Both the position numbers and the translations under genes were made by a program. Below, piece by piece: positions 5,838 through 12,871 of a stretch of DNA of 22,225 nt. Where the stretch lies: the IMG/VR virus record IMGVR_UViG_3300043567_001247, positions 1 to 22,225 of that record. One strand, given 5' to 3'. How positions within the stretch are numbered: the first letter of the stretch is position 1; every line of letters starts with the position of its first letter. Under the pieces are notes generated by a model that worked only from the letters and a program-made list of their open reading frames with translations, was not told where the DNA came from and made no database searches. The DNA comes from a virus.

Positions 5838-5897
5838 ATGTTTGCTTGTTGGGACACCTATTTGCTATACTTAGAGATACAAGATTACTTGACATAG
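5838..5897 (+). CDS. Possible 19-codon micro-ORF
   Basis: An ATG at 5838 has a good ribosome binding site (AAGGAG, 20 bp after the helicase stop) and opens a 19-residue frame starting MFACWDTYLL. The frame also contains the promoter-like TTGCTT...TATACT of the next gene. It may be a real microprotein, a leader peptide, or chance. No homologue was recognised. Confidence 0.25.
   Translation: MFACWDTYLLYLEIQDYLT
5842..5871 (+). promoter_or_regulatory. TTGCTT-N18-TATACT promoter
   Basis: TTGCTT (5842-5847), an 18-bp spacer and TATACT (5866-5871) lie upstream of the secreted transglycosylase, giving a leader of about 70 nt. The same TTGCTT -35 is used at 1981-2009, 6536-6564 and 16367-16395. Confidence 0.55.
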
Positions 5898-5945
5898 ACG
5901 GGCACAAGAGACCCGAGACCTATCCCCAAACCGAAGGACAATCTT

Positions 5946-6509
5946 TTGATACGCAAAGCAACTTTTCTTATAATTGCCATATATGCCATAACCTTTCTTG
6001 CACCAATGGCGAAAGCATCAGCACCCGACGACTCTTCCAAGAAGCAGTTTGTCGCTTTAGCCCCGCTGAGCATCCCTCAGGTGGAGCGTGCAAATAAGCC
6101 AATAGAAACAGTGGTTTTTATGCATGGAGACATAAGTTGGTTGCCGAAACTTGCACTAGAAGCAGGTTGGGAAGAGAAACATTTACCCAAACTAGGGCAA
6201 ATCATCCTCCGAGAATCAGGCGGATGCCCGAATCGGATCGGAAGTTCTATTGTTGATAAGAACTGCAATATCATTGGTTACACGAAGGCGACGAATAAGT
6301 CGGACTCGGGACTGTTGCAGATCAATGGCGTTCACTACGACCTGAAACGGAACAAGCGGGCGCTTGCGTGCACGAAAATGAATATTTGCACCCAAGAACC
6401 GTTGCTTGATGCAGTCACCAACCTGAAGTTCGGAAAACTGCTTTTTGATGAGGCGGGCTGGGGTCCGTGGAATGTGTGTAATTGGAACCCGAAGGCAAAA
6501 GGCTGTTAA
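5946..6509 (+). CDS. Secreted lysozyme/transglycosylase-like muralytic protein
   Basis: A 187-residue protein with a typical signal peptide (residues 1-24, hydrophobic core FLIIAIYAITFLAP, cleavage probably after AKA). The domain from about 80 to 187 resembles the soluble lytic transglycosylase/goose-lysozyme fold: the likely catalytic Glu is E90 in ILRESGG, followed by the conserved SGLLQIN turn and a terminal WGPWNVCNW segment. Several cysteines may form disulfides after export. It would cut the glycan strands of peptidoglycan outside the membrane. The start is TTG with GAAGGA six to eight bases upstream. A secreted rather than tail-borne enzyme suggests a lysis role, but no holin is visible beside it. 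Confidence 0.85.
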   Translation: MIRKATFLIIAIYAITFLAPMAKASAPDDSSKKQFVALAPLSIPQVERANKPIETVVFMHGDISWLPKLALEAGWEEKHLPKLGQIILRESGGCPNRIGSSIVDKNCNIIGYTKATNKSDSGLLQINGVHYDLKRNKRALACTKMNICTQEPLLDAVTNLKFGKLLFDEAGWGPWNVCNWNPKAKGC

Positions 6510-6535
6510 TAAAGGAATAATCTTCTTCGGAATAG

Positions 6536-6578
6536 TTGCTTTCTACCCTCAACTCGTATAAACTATCCTGTATAAACT
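6536..6578 (+). promoter_or_regulatory. Promoter with doubled TAAACT -10 boxes
   Basis: TTGCTT (6536-6541), 17 bp ending ACTCGTA, and TAAACT (6559-6564) form a promoter much like that at 1981-2009. A second TATAAACTA copy lies 14 bp further on (TAAACT 6573-6578), without its own good -35. The pair may give two start points for the DUF932 gene. Confidence 0.6.
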
Positions 6579-6601
6579 AAACAGGAACCGAGGAGGTTCA
6601 A

Positions 6602-7627
6602 ATGGCAGCAAATATAGAAATAAACAAAGATGGAGAAGCAAGGTTCGCATATGCGGGCAACCAAACTCCATGGCACAGACTCGGTAAACCGATGAACGGA
6701 CTCCAAACCATTGACGCAATGTTGGAAGCATCCCAAGCGGACTACCAAGTGTTACTCACCAAGATCGCAGTAGTGGACGACGAAGGGAACCTCATCAGGA
6801 ACCCTGACGGCACACCCGTAGTCCTACAAGACGACAGGGCAACCGTAAGAATGAACGAAGATGGTTCGTTCTCACCGTTCGCAACCGTAGGCACTCGTTA
6901 CGATGTCCGACAAAACCGTGAGGTTCTTGAACGAGCAATGGCAGTCGTAGGCGCATCAAAGGGCGACGCAGTGATTGACACCTGCGGAGTTCTCAAAGGT
7001 GGAGCACGATTCTTCGCAGGCATTGACTTGGGAACCCTCGTCATTGACCCAACGGGTGTGAACGACAGAATCGCACGATATCTAGTCGTATCTCACGGAC
7101 ACGACGGTTACTGGCCGATTCGGTATGCGAATACCGATGTTCGGGCAGTATGTCAAAACACCGTAATCATGGGAATCAAGAACGCAGAGCGACTATTCAC
7201 TGCACGACATACCCGTAACGCAGACGAATACCTCAACACGGCACAAGAGGCATTACAGATCTCTACCGAGTGGGCGAAGTCGTTCAAGATTATGGCAGAA
7301 CAAATGTTGGCAATTCCTGTCCCTCAGGCATCACAGCGAGTGGACAAGGTTCTCAACACAGTTTTCCCAATCAAAGCAACGGAAACAGATTCACAGCGAC
7401 GCAATCGCGAAGATATCAATGGAACTATTCGCGCGTTGTATGGTTCGCAAAAGAATGCGGGCGGTTACGGTTTCAACGGATGGAGTATCTACAACTCAGT
7501 AGTTGAATATCTTGACCACCACCGTAAAGGTGACGCAAGTGACCGAGCATTGGCAACCATTGAAGAATATTCTTGGGTGAACAAAGCGAAGATCACAGCA
7601 CAACACGCGGTGTTAGAACTCGTTTAA
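6602..7627 (+). CDS. DUF932 phage/plasmid-like protein
   Basis: A 341-residue protein resembling the DUF932 family, widespread in phages and plasmids and of unknown biochemical function. Family-like features are the N-terminal GNQTPWHRLGKPM segment, the central VSHGHDGYWPIRYANTDVRAVCQNT stretch (about residues 165-190; quoted here in part as HDGYWPIRYANTDVRAVCQN) and a C-terminal region with WSIYNSVVEYLDHHRKG. AGGAGG precedes the ATG and a doubled-box promoter lies upstream. A very strong terminator follows directly, so the gene is an independent unit, possibly made in high amount. Confidence 0.85.
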   Translation: MAANIEINKDGEARFAYAGNQTPWHRLGKPMNGLQTIDAMLEASQADYQVLLTKIAVVDDEGNLIRNPDGTPVVLQDDRATVRMNEDGSFSPFATVGTRYDVRQNREVLERAMAVVGASKGDAVIDTCGVLKGGARFFAGIDLGTLVIDPTGVNDRIARYLVVSHGHDGYWPIRYANTDVRAVCQNTVIMGIKNAERLFTARHTRNADEYLNTAQEALQISTEWAKSFKIMAEQMLAIPVPQASQRVDKVLNTVFPIKATETDSQRRNREDINGTIRALYGSQKNAGGYGFNGWSIYNSVVEYLDHHRKGDASDRALATIEEYSWVNKAKITAQHAVLELV

Positions 7628-7655
7628 CAATCTCACATCTCCTTGTTGAGGCAAA

Positions 7656-7691
7656 AATACCACCCCGACGCTGGGGTGGTATTCTTGTTTT
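7656..7691 (+). terminator. Strong intrinsic terminator
   Basis: A perfect 11-bp stem, AATACCACCCC (7656-7666) and GGGGTGGTATT (7673-7683), with a 6-nt loop, is followed by CTTGTTTT. It ends transcription after the DUF932 gene. The next ATG begins directly after the T-run. The string TATTCT (7680-7685), part of the 3' arm, sits 6 nt before that ATG and could serve as a -10. Confidence 0.9.
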
Positions 7692-8138
7692 ATGGATGAA
7701 ACATCATGGGAAGATTTCATAGGTAAAAAGATAGAGTTACCTCCATTAAACATCCCAAAAGACTTGTTAAGAGAGTTATCCGAGTTTGTTCAGAACGCTT
7801 TAGAGAAGGAGAATAAGTTAGTGAGCCTCACAGCGGAAGTGTTAGATGAGTTATACCGAGAGATAGATGACGATGATATCGCCGCCTCACATATCATTTC
7901 TTACCTACAACGCCGACACTATTGGGATGTGGAATTACTCGCCGAACGCCAAGATGTAGACGAAATGCTGATGGCAAAACACAACATTTTTGACGAACAT
8001 ATGTGGGACAAAGTAATGAATACGACCGCGATATCCGATCTTCACCACGAAACTTTCAAACTCTCCCAAAAATACATTGCACGCGCGATCGCAGAAGTAT
8101 TGGCTAAAGACGGGACTGCTGAACAACCAGCGTTCTAA
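7692..8138 (+). CDS. Hypothetical acidic protein (148 aa)
   Basis: A 148-residue acidic, mostly helical protein beginning MDETSWEDFIGKKIELPPLN, with a YREIDDDDIAASHI stretch and a helix-rich C-terminal half. No family was recognised. The ATG directly follows the T-run of the preceding terminator and has no Shine-Dalgarno, so it must be leaderless (TATTCT lies 6 nt upstream), depend on terminator read-through, or start elsewhere. It converges with the next leftward gene, overlapping it by 4 bp at the stops. Confidence 0.7.
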   Translation: MDETSWEDFIGKKIELPPLNIPKDLLRELSEFVQNALEKENKLVSLTAEVLDELYREIDDDDIAASHIISYLQRRHYWDVELLAERQDVDEMLMAKHNIFDEHMWDKVMNTTAISDLHHETFKLSQKYIARAIAEVLAKDGTAEQPAF

Positions 8139-8389
8139 AGTAGATCTGCTTCTTCAAGCGGATCGCCATCAATGATCTCCAACTTCGCAGTGAACTTGGT
8201 TCCTTCTTCGTTATCCACCGAGACGACTTGGAACCCAAGCGAATCAAGCATCAAATCTGCTACCCCACCCATGTCGTCCTCAAATGTGGCGATTTCATCA
8301 TCGGTGGTTTCGTCATCAACTGCTAGGGACACAAGGATCTCCATCAGCAGGTCACGGACTTTTAGGCGGGTTTCTTCAGGTGTGAACAT
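8135..8389 (-). CDS. Hypothetical acidic protein (84 aa)
   Basis: Leftward gene encoding MFTPEETRLKVRDLLMEILV..., with a very acidic middle (VDDETTDDEIATFEDDMGG) and a C-terminal strand region. A longer form from 8437 is possible, but the ATG at 8389 lies 7 nt after a TAGTAT box, the leaderless spacing seen elsewhere here; its -35 is weak. Its promoter would overlap head-to-head with that of SSB. Function unknown; proteins this acidic sometimes mimic DNA, but nothing specific shows that here. Confidence 0.6.
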   Translation of the reverse strand: MFTPEETRLKVRDLLMEILVSLAVDDETTDDEIATFEDDMGGVADLMLDSLGFQVVSVDNEEGTKFTAKLEIIDGDPLEEADLL

Positions 8390-8391
8390 GG

Positions 8392-8421
8392 TTGCAATAC
8401 TAGTCCCGCGTCGGCTATAGT
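8392..8421 (+). promoter_or_regulatory. TTGCAA-N18-TATAGT promoter of SSB
   Basis: TTGCAA (8392-8397), 18 bp and TATAGT (8416-8421) lie about 50 bp before the SSB start. They overlap the putative TAGTAT -10 (minus strand 8402-8397) of the divergent small gene, so the two transcripts may compete. Confidence 0.6.
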
Positions 8422-8473
8422 TTTGGTAACTTCCCATCCATAAGGGTTGGGATTTACATTAGGAGGATACGAA

Positions 8474-8941
8474 GTGAGTGCATCACCCGTAACATTAATT
8501 GGGAATCTGACCGCAGACCCTGAACTGAAGTTTCTACCAACAGGAGTTGGTAAGTTGGCTTTCAGTATCGCAGTAAACCATTATTGGACTGACACAGATG
8601 GTGAAAAGCAGGAGAAAACATCGTTCTTCAACATTGTTGCTTGGCGTAACCTTGCCGAAGATGCAGCGAATGTGCTTGCTAAGGGCGTTCGTGTTGTTGT
8701 AACGGGACGGTTGGAACAGCGTTCGTGGGACGACAAGGAAACAGGTGCAAAGCGTTCAACTGTTGAAGTTCTTGCCGACAACATTGGTTTGTCTGTTGGG
8801 AACATTGACTCGTTTGTTCGTAAGCAGAAGGCTGAAGGTTCATATACACCGAAGGCAAAGCCCGCAACGGCTACTGCACCTACGCGCAATAAGCCACAGC
8901 CGATGGCTCAAGTTCAACTTGAAGAAGAAGAGGCTTGGTAG
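8474..8941 (+). CDS. ssb: Single-stranded DNA-binding protein
   Basis: A 155-residue SSB. The OB fold spans about residues 3-110: VTLIGNLTADPEL at the start, the conserved KTSFFNIVAWRNLAE segment, and VVVTGRLEQRSW. A Pro/Ala/Gln-rich linker follows, then an acidic tip ending EEEEAW in place of the usual DDIPF, an aromatic-ended variant probably used to recruit partner proteins. The start is GTG at 8474, preceded by AGGAGG at normal spacing; a longer frame from 8447 would bury that site. It coats single-stranded DNA in phage replication and pairs functionally with the SNF2 helicase. Confidence 0.95.
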   Translation: MSASPVTLIGNLTADPELKFLPTGVGKLAFSIAVNHYWTDTDGEKQEKTSFFNIVAWRNLAEDAANVLAKGVRVVVTGRLEQRSWDDKETGAKRSTVEVLADNIGLSVGNIDSFVRKQKAEGSYTPKAKPATATAPTRNKPQPMAQVQLEEEEAW

Positions 8942-8964
8942 ATCCCGAAAAGAGTGGTTTTCGT

Positions 8965-8997
8965 CCCCAATAAGCACCAACCGTGATTGGCTTGGGG
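8965..8997. terminator. Hairpin between convergent genes
   Basis: CCCCAA (8965-8970) pairs with TTGGGG (8992-8997), with an inner CCAA/TTGG pair (8977-8980, 8987-8990). It fills the 64-bp gap between the stops of SSB and the leftward gene ending at 9006. No clear U-tract follows on either strand, so function as a terminator is uncertain. Confidence 0.35.
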
Positions 8998-9005
8998 AAT
9001 GAAAT

Positions 9006-9398
9006 CTATTCCGTGGTGAATGTCCATCTCGTATCAACTTTTGATGCGAGATCCGCGAGTCGTGCTTTGCTCTCTGCGTCAGTGTTGCATGATTTGTAAA
9101 TTTGTGCGGTTTCGTCGTCTATCACGAAGTCGGTTTCATCACCCGAGACGGTTGAACGACTGAGAACGACATCGCCAACAATTACTTGTCCGAACAGGTA
9201 ACTAATTGCGACATTTGGTTCTTGTTTGAGTAAGAGTCCTTCGTCGTGGACATATGCGTGGAAGTCTTTTCGGGTTGGGTGTCGCACGATATCAAACCAT
9301 CCGCCCACCATGTGGTGAACCATGATGTGTGCGTCTGTTACGGGTAGGTCAATGTGTCGCACTTCGCCGTTTGCTCTAACTAATACTGCTGATGTCAT
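9006..9398 (-). CDS. DUF3846-like protein
   Basis: A 130-residue protein, last gene of the leftward metallophosphoesterase operon. The middle reads AYVHDEGLL...PNVAISYLFG...VIVGDVVLSR, which matches the pattern I know for DUF3846 (a hydrophobic strand, YVHDEG, an Asn-containing helix, then IxGDVVL). That family is common in phages and mobile elements, with unknown function. Its start overlaps the upstream stop by one base (TAATG), fixing the start. Sure of the frame, moderately sure of the family. Confidence 0.75.
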   Translation of the reverse strand: MTSAVLVRANGEVRHIDLPVTDAHIMVHHMVGGWFDIVRHPTRKDFHAYVHDEGLLLKQEPNVAISYLFGQVIVGDVVLSRSTVSGDETDFVIDDETAQIYKSCNTDAESKARLADLASKVDTRWTFTTE

Positions 9399-9733
9399 TA
9401 TTGTTCCTTAATTGTGTGGTCAAACTCTCGTTCACTGTTTTCGTGACGCTCAGGTAGGTGGAAGTCGTTTGAGTTTCTTTTGATGTGTGGTGTGCGTATT
9501 GCGTGCCAAATGAAGTGGACACCAAAGGGTTGCTTTTCATACCATGCGTATGCTTCTAATCCGTTGCTGAACGGACCATACAGTTTCATGGTTCTGTCCA
9601 TGTAAATTATTGCCACCAACGGTGTGTTTTCGTAAACTGAAGTTAGGTATTCGTATACCCGTGCTTTCTGTTCGCGATGCTTTTCGTTTTCTTCTTCTGC
9701 GAAGATATCCCATTCATCTATGTATTGGCTCAT
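9398..9733 (-). CDS. Hypothetical 111-residue protein
   Basis: Third gene of the leftward operon, MSQYIDEWDIFAEEENEKHR... The chosen ATG at 9733 forms an ATGA overlap with the upstream stop; an in-frame ATG six codons further up lies within that gene. A charged helical N-terminus is followed by a small alpha/beta core (PLVAIIYMD, YGPFSNGLEAYAWYEKQP, FGVHFIWHAI) and a charged tail. The GPF...A..W pattern is seen in several small phage proteins, but no named family is certain. Confidence 0.75.
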   Translation of the reverse strand: MSQYIDEWDIFAEEENEKHREQKARVYEYLTSVYENTPLVAIIYMDRTMKLYGPFSNGLEAYAWYEKQPFGVHFIWHAIRTPHIKRNSNDFHLPERHENSEREFDHTIKEQ

Positions 9734-9999
9734 CGGATTGCGTTCGCCCATTCTTGTTCGCTGATCTGTTGCGGTTTCGCTACCACGACCGCATCGGTTT
9801 TGATGTTGTGTGCTGTTACTTTATTGCTTTGGATAAGTAGTGTGATATCACCCGAGTATTCATAGAAATAGTCGCCGAGGTCTACCGCACCGCATTTTGT
9901 ATCTGCTACAAATTGTGCGTATGCGAGTAGACGATCGGCTTCTGTTTCGTAATCGTCTTTCGGACGATCGGGGGGCATTTGCTCTTTTGGTTTACGCAT
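9730..9999 (-). CDS. Hypothetical 89-residue protein
   Basis: Second gene of the leftward operon, beginning MRKPKEQMPPDRPKDDYETE. The N-terminus is basic and Pro-rich; the rest alternates a helix (ADRLLAYAQFVAD) with strands (GDITLLIQSN, KTDAVVVAKP). The start overlaps the metallophosphoesterase stop by one base (TAATG). No family was recognised. Coupling suggests it is made in fixed ratio with that enzyme. Confidence 0.75.
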   Translation of the reverse strand: MRKPKEQMPPDRPKDDYETEADRLLAYAQFVADTKCGAVDLGDYFYEYSGDITLLIQSNKVTAHNIKTDAVVVAKPQQISEQEWANAIR

Positions 10000-10823
10000 T
10001 ACTCGTAACTTTCCAATAGTTGATTGAACTCCACGCCAAGTTGATAGTTGTATGCGTGTGTGTTTGCTGACATTAGTTCATCTTCTTGTTGGGAAAAGTC
10101 TAATATCAACACACTTTCGTCACCCATACCGTCGCGTCCGAGAACATTGACTTCAGTTTCGCCGTCCATCCAAGTTTCACGAACATGGTGGTGTCCGCAA
10201 ATATGGAATTGTGGTGTTACTTTGTCAAGGATTTCTTTTACAAGATGTCGTTGTGCGATGGATACTTGTAGATCATCCTTGTATGTGATTTTCTCTCCGT
10301 TGTTATACGGTGCGTCGTGAGTCATCAAGATGTCCACGGGTTGAGGTGAGAGTTCGTCTACATCAAACGGGTTGATAAGTTCACCCCTCCACCACGATTC
10401 GCCTTCAACACGGTCTAACCAATCAACTGAATACGCACCGCCGTAACCCATCAAGGTGTTACCCGCGATAGTGAAACGACATCCACGAGGAATGTATTGA
10501 CACCACTCGTTAGGTGTGTTGATCGGATTATATTTTCCGTGTTTGTCGGTGAGGTCACGAAGTATGTCGTGGTTTTCGTGGTTGCCGTCAATCCAAAGGA
10601 ACTTGATTTGTGCTTTTTCCGCGAGTTGTGCAACACGGTTTACGAACTTTTCTCCACGAGGTTGGTGAACCCAATATCCGAAGTCGCCTACGGAGATGAT
10701 GTGTGTGCAACCTTGTTCGGATGCGTGCTTGAATAACCACTCTGCGTGGATGGTGTCGCCGTGAATGTCACCCGCGAACAAAACTCTTTGATTTAGTTGT
10801 TTAGTGTTGTCTAGTTGTTTCAT
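9999..10823 (-). CDS. Calcineurin-like metallophosphoesterase
   Basis: A 274-residue two-metal phosphoesterase with all hallmark motifs in order: FAGDIHGD (16-23), ISVGDFGYW (43-51), WIDGNHE (77-83), MTHDAP and CGHHH near the C-terminus. These His, Asp and Asn residues bind the metal pair that hydrolyses phosphomono- or diesters. The substrate (nucleotide, nucleic acid or protein phosphate) cannot be told. An in-frame ATG nine codons upstream lies between the -35 and -10 of a consensus promoter and cannot be the start; the ATG at 10823 lies 6 nt after TATAAT, so the mRNA is probably leaderless. It leads an operon of four coupled genes. Confidence 0.92.
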   Translation of the reverse strand: MKQLDNTKQLNQRVLFAGDIHGDTIHAEWLFKHASEQGCTHIISVGDFGYWVHQPRGEKFVNRVAQLAEKAQIKFLWIDGNHENHDILRDLTDKHGKYNPINTPNEWCQYIPRGCRFTIAGNTLMGYGGAYSVDWLDRVEGESWWRGELINPFDVDELSPQPVDILMTHDAPYNNGEKITYKDDLQVSIAQRHLVKEILDKVTPQFHICGHHHVRETWMDGETEVNVLGRDGMGDESVLILDFSQQEDELMSANTHAYNYQLGVEFNQLLESYE

Positions 10824-10829
10824 ACTTCC

Positions 10830-10858
10830 ATTATATAGCCTTACAGTCATATTGTCAA
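10830..10858 (-). promoter_or_regulatory. Perfect TTGACA-N17-TATAAT promoter
   Basis: On the minus strand TTGACA (10858-10853), exactly 17 bp and TATAAT (10835-10830) match the sigma70 consensus in full. The ATG of the metallophosphoesterase follows after 6 nt, so transcription should start at or within a base or two of the start codon. Confidence 0.9.
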
Positions 10859-10921
10859 GCCCATAAACGCCCTATTTTGAGGCTTTCTGTGATATATCCC
10901 AAATTAAGGTAAGGTTGTCGT

Positions 10922-11335
10922 ATGGCAACTACACAGTCAATAATCAAAAGTATGCCCGAAGATGTGGTGGAACTGATCGCCCGCGTCTTAGGGGACGGGG
11001 ATGTGGACTCAAACGACAAAGAGGTCAAGATGCTGTTGCCCGCTAGTCCCGTGGTGGATGTAATTTTGGGCTATATCGGGGTGGGTAGCCCGCCCAAGCA
11101 AAGCGATTTGGATCAGGCTCAAGCGTGGATTGAAGAACAATACAGTTGGCAGGATCGCGCGAGTGCGGTAAAAGACAAACTTCAAGAAATGCAACCATTC
11201 GGCGAAGAACAAGCGGTCAAAGGCGAAATCCCATTGTGGATGAATGCTCCGTGGGCTCAAAAACTGTTATTCTCTTGGTCTGACGGTTTACGAGATGCGG
11301 TAATTGACGCAGAGGATTATGTGGACAAATTATGA
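10922..11335 (+). CDS. Hypothetical 137-residue protein
   Basis: First gene of a rightward operon, MATTQSIIKSMPEDVVELIA... It is mostly helical and acidic, with a conserved-looking MNAPWAQKLLFSWSDGLRDAV segment near the end (quoted in part as NAPWAQKLLFSW). No family was recognised. The region between its start and the divergent metallophosphoesterase is under 100 bp; TAAGGT lies 11 nt before the ATG, but no good -35 is visible. It is coupled to the next gene by an ATGA overlap, so the two products may act together. Confidence 0.7.
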   Translation: MATTQSIIKSMPEDVVELIARVLGDGDVDSNDKEVKMLLPASPVVDVILGYIGVGSPPKQSDLDQAQAWIEEQYSWQDRASAVKDKLQEMQPFGEEQAVKGEIPLWMNAPWAQKLLFSWSDGLRDAVIDAEDYVDKL

Positions 11336-11715
11336 GTGATGCACCCGTAGAGGACAATCTTGAATCCGCGATGGGCAAGGTTGCTGAGACTTTAGATCCA
11401 ACACGATCACGGTTGGTTGGCAAGAAGAAGAAAGACAAGGACGGGACTGAACTTTCTTCAACCGCTCAAGAACAGGTGCTGTTTCGTGCGACCACTGAAG
11501 ACAAACAGAAGTGGGAAGAATGCTCCAAACATTTGGGGATTTCTATGGCTGAGTTTCTGCGTGTTTCCGCAAATGAAAAGGTTGAAAGAAGCACTGCTGT
11601 ATGTGAACACCCGCAAGAGTTTCGTAAAATATACCCGTGGAAAGAAGAGTGTTTGAAGTGCGGGAAAGTTTTGTGGGCTAAGAACGACAACGCCAATTAT
11701 GGGAATCGTCGCTAG
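11332..11715 (+). CDS. Ribbon-helix-helix-like protein with zinc knuckle
   Basis: A 127-residue protein. After a charged Lys-rich linker (RLVGKKKKDKDG, about 28-38), residues about 48-85 read as a strand (QVLFRAT) followed by two helices (EDKQKWEECSKHLG, SMAEFLRVSANEK), the layout of a ribbon-helix-helix or mobilisation-type DNA-binding domain. The C-terminus carries C91-x-H93 and C107-x2-C110, a probable zinc-binding knuckle. It could be a repressor or a DNA-binding adaptor. It overlaps the gene before by ATGA and abuts the HNH gene with no gap, suggesting joint action on DNA. Confidence 0.65.
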   Translation: MSDAPVEDNLESAMGKVAETLDPTRSRLVGKKKKDKDGTELSSTAQEQVLFRATTEDKQKWEECSKHLGISMAEFLRVSANEKVERSTAVCEHPQEFRKIYPWKEECLKCGKVLWAKNDNANYGNRR

Positions 11716-12069
11716 TTGAAGCCCCGCAAACCGCTTAAACGATCGCCACTTAAACGATCAACAAAGCCAATCAGACAGAAGTCGGCAAAGCGGGAAGTCG
11801 CTGATGTGGAGAGGCGCATCTTTGTTGCGATGATGCTGAACAAGCACCCGTATTGTGTTGCGTGTCCTGTGTTCGCTGAACATGATGGTCTTGTGACTTA
11901 TGTGCGTCGCCCATCTCAGGATATCCATGAACTTATCCGTCGGTCTCAGGGTGGTTCTACTGTTAGTGAAAATAACTGTATTGCTGTGTGCCGTCCGTGT
12001 CACACACGAATCGGGGAGAATCCTCAGTTAGCCTTTGACTTGGGGTTAGCAAAACACTCGTGGGAGTGA
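11716..12069 (+). CDS. HNH endonuclease
   Basis: A 117-residue HNH-type protein. A basic N-terminus (KPRKPLKRSPLKRSTKPIRQ) that may contact DNA is followed by C47-x2-C50, the DIHEL motif with H71, N87, and C92-x2-C95-H96. This is the zinc-stabilised beta-beta-alpha-metal fold that cleaves DNA. The size matches phage HNH nucleases found beside packaging genes, though none is seen here. The start is TTG directly after the upstream TAG, so translation is probably by re-initiation; no better start exists before the conserved part. Confidence 0.85.
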   Translation: MKPRKPLKRSPLKRSTKPIRQKSAKREVADVERRIFVAMMLNKHPYCVACPVFAEHDGLVTYVRRPSQDIHELIRRSQGGSTVSENNCIAVCRPCHTRIGENPQLAFDLGLAKHSWE

Positions 12070-12079
12070 AAGGGGATTT

Positions 12080-12217
12080 ATGTTCTTACTGCTGTGGTTT
12101 ATCAAACTGATGTGGGTTATCGCTTTTGTATCAGTTGTTGCGTTGCTGTCCATACTTGCGATGATACTGATATCCGACTTGAAGGGTTCATGGTATTGGA
12201 AGAAACGGGGTTGGTAG
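12080..12217 (+). CDS. Small membrane protein (45 aa)
   Basis: Short gene with ribosome binding site AAGGGG and an ATG at 12080, 10 bp after the HNH stop. The peptide begins MFLLLWFIKLMWVIAFVSVV and is hydrophobic to about residue 31, then ends in a basic, Trp-rich tail (KGSWYWKKRGW). One long or two short membrane spans are possible. The make-up would suit a small holin-like or membrane-active protein, but the context gives no support for that beyond size. Confidence 0.65.
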   Translation: MFLLLWFIKLMWVIAFVSVVALLSILAMILISDLKGSWYWKKRGW

Positions 12218-12218
12218 T

Positions 12219-12242
12219 CACCCGTAAGCACCCGTGACACTA
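12219..12242. repeat. ACCCGTA double-repeat element, copy A
   Basis: Two ACCCGT units 11 bp apart lie directly after the stop codon of the leftward gene 12240-12338. A closely similar element at 13144-13167 sits in the same position after the stop of the gene 13165-13383. In leftward sense both read TAG-TG, then two ACGGGT units. Confidence 0.5.
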
Positions 12243-12338
12243 TTTTCGTTTGCGTCCATGTCTGCGTTCATGTTGAACTCCCATGCGATACAACCATATG
12301 CCTGCTACTAGTAGGACGAAACCTGTTATGACATTCAT
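12240..12338 (-). CDS. Micro membrane protein (32 aa)
   Basis: Last gene of the leftward microprotein operon. The product begins MNVITGFVLLVAGIWLYRMG, a single membrane span of about 16 residues, followed by a strongly basic tail (ERRHGRKRK). Its ATG overlaps the stop of the gene before as ATGA, the main evidence that it is translated. The positive-inside rule predicts the tail lies in the cytoplasm. No family was recognised. Confidence 0.6.
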   Translation of the reverse strand: MNVITGFVLLVAGIWLYRMGVQHERRHGRKRK

Positions 12339-12871
12339 TTAGTTTTTCCCTTCTTGCAGAAGTCAATATATTTGGTCATTACATAATCAACGAACTCTGA
12401 TTTTACTATTGCTTCATCGTGTTCTTTGACAACAGTGAACTCAGGTAAACCTTTATCGTTGTAAACATAAGTTACACATTTGCCTGCACTCTCTCCGTGA
12501 TACCCGTAGGTCGCTACAGTCAATGCCTCGGAAACAGGTGAATCAGGATTGTGCTTATATTCGCGTGCTAGATCGCCTCTCTGATAATCACCAATACGGT
12601 CTACAGGTTTAAGACGAACATAACTATCAACGACAATGCTTACGGTGTCAAACTCTGTTAAACCATCACTGTATGCGTCACTTAACACATCAGGTAACGA
12701 TTCAAAAGGGTGACCATCTACACCGCTTTGACGACATTCAAATACATCGCCTCTTTGAAAGACAACGAAAGACTGCATATCAGTAATGCCATTATCTTCT
12801 TGACATACCTCTGTCTTACGAAGTTGCGCTATCTTTGCGATCTTCTCTACCTCTGACGCTATGTCAATCAT
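12335..12871 (-). CDS. Hypothetical 178-residue protein
   Basis: The only sizeable gene of the leftward microprotein operon. MIDIASEVEKIAKIAQ begins an N-terminal helix; the rest mixes strands and acidic stretches (FVVFQRGDVFECRQSGVDGH, FDTVSIVVDSYVRL, KCVTYVYNDKG), suggesting an alpha/beta fold with no signal peptide or membrane span. Both ends are coupled by ATGA overlaps. No family was recognised. Three tiny proteins, two of them membrane spanning, are made from the same message, so they may form a complex with it. Confidence 0.7.
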   Translation of the reverse strand: MIDIASEVEKIAKIAQLRKTEVCQEDNGITDMQSFVVFQRGDVFECRQSGVDGHPFESLPDVLSDAYSDGLTEFDTVSIVVDSYVRLKPVDRIGDYQRGDLAREYKHNPDSPVSEALTVATYGYHGESAGKCVTYVYNDKGLPEFTVVKEHDEAIVKSEFVDYVMTKYIDFCKKGKTK

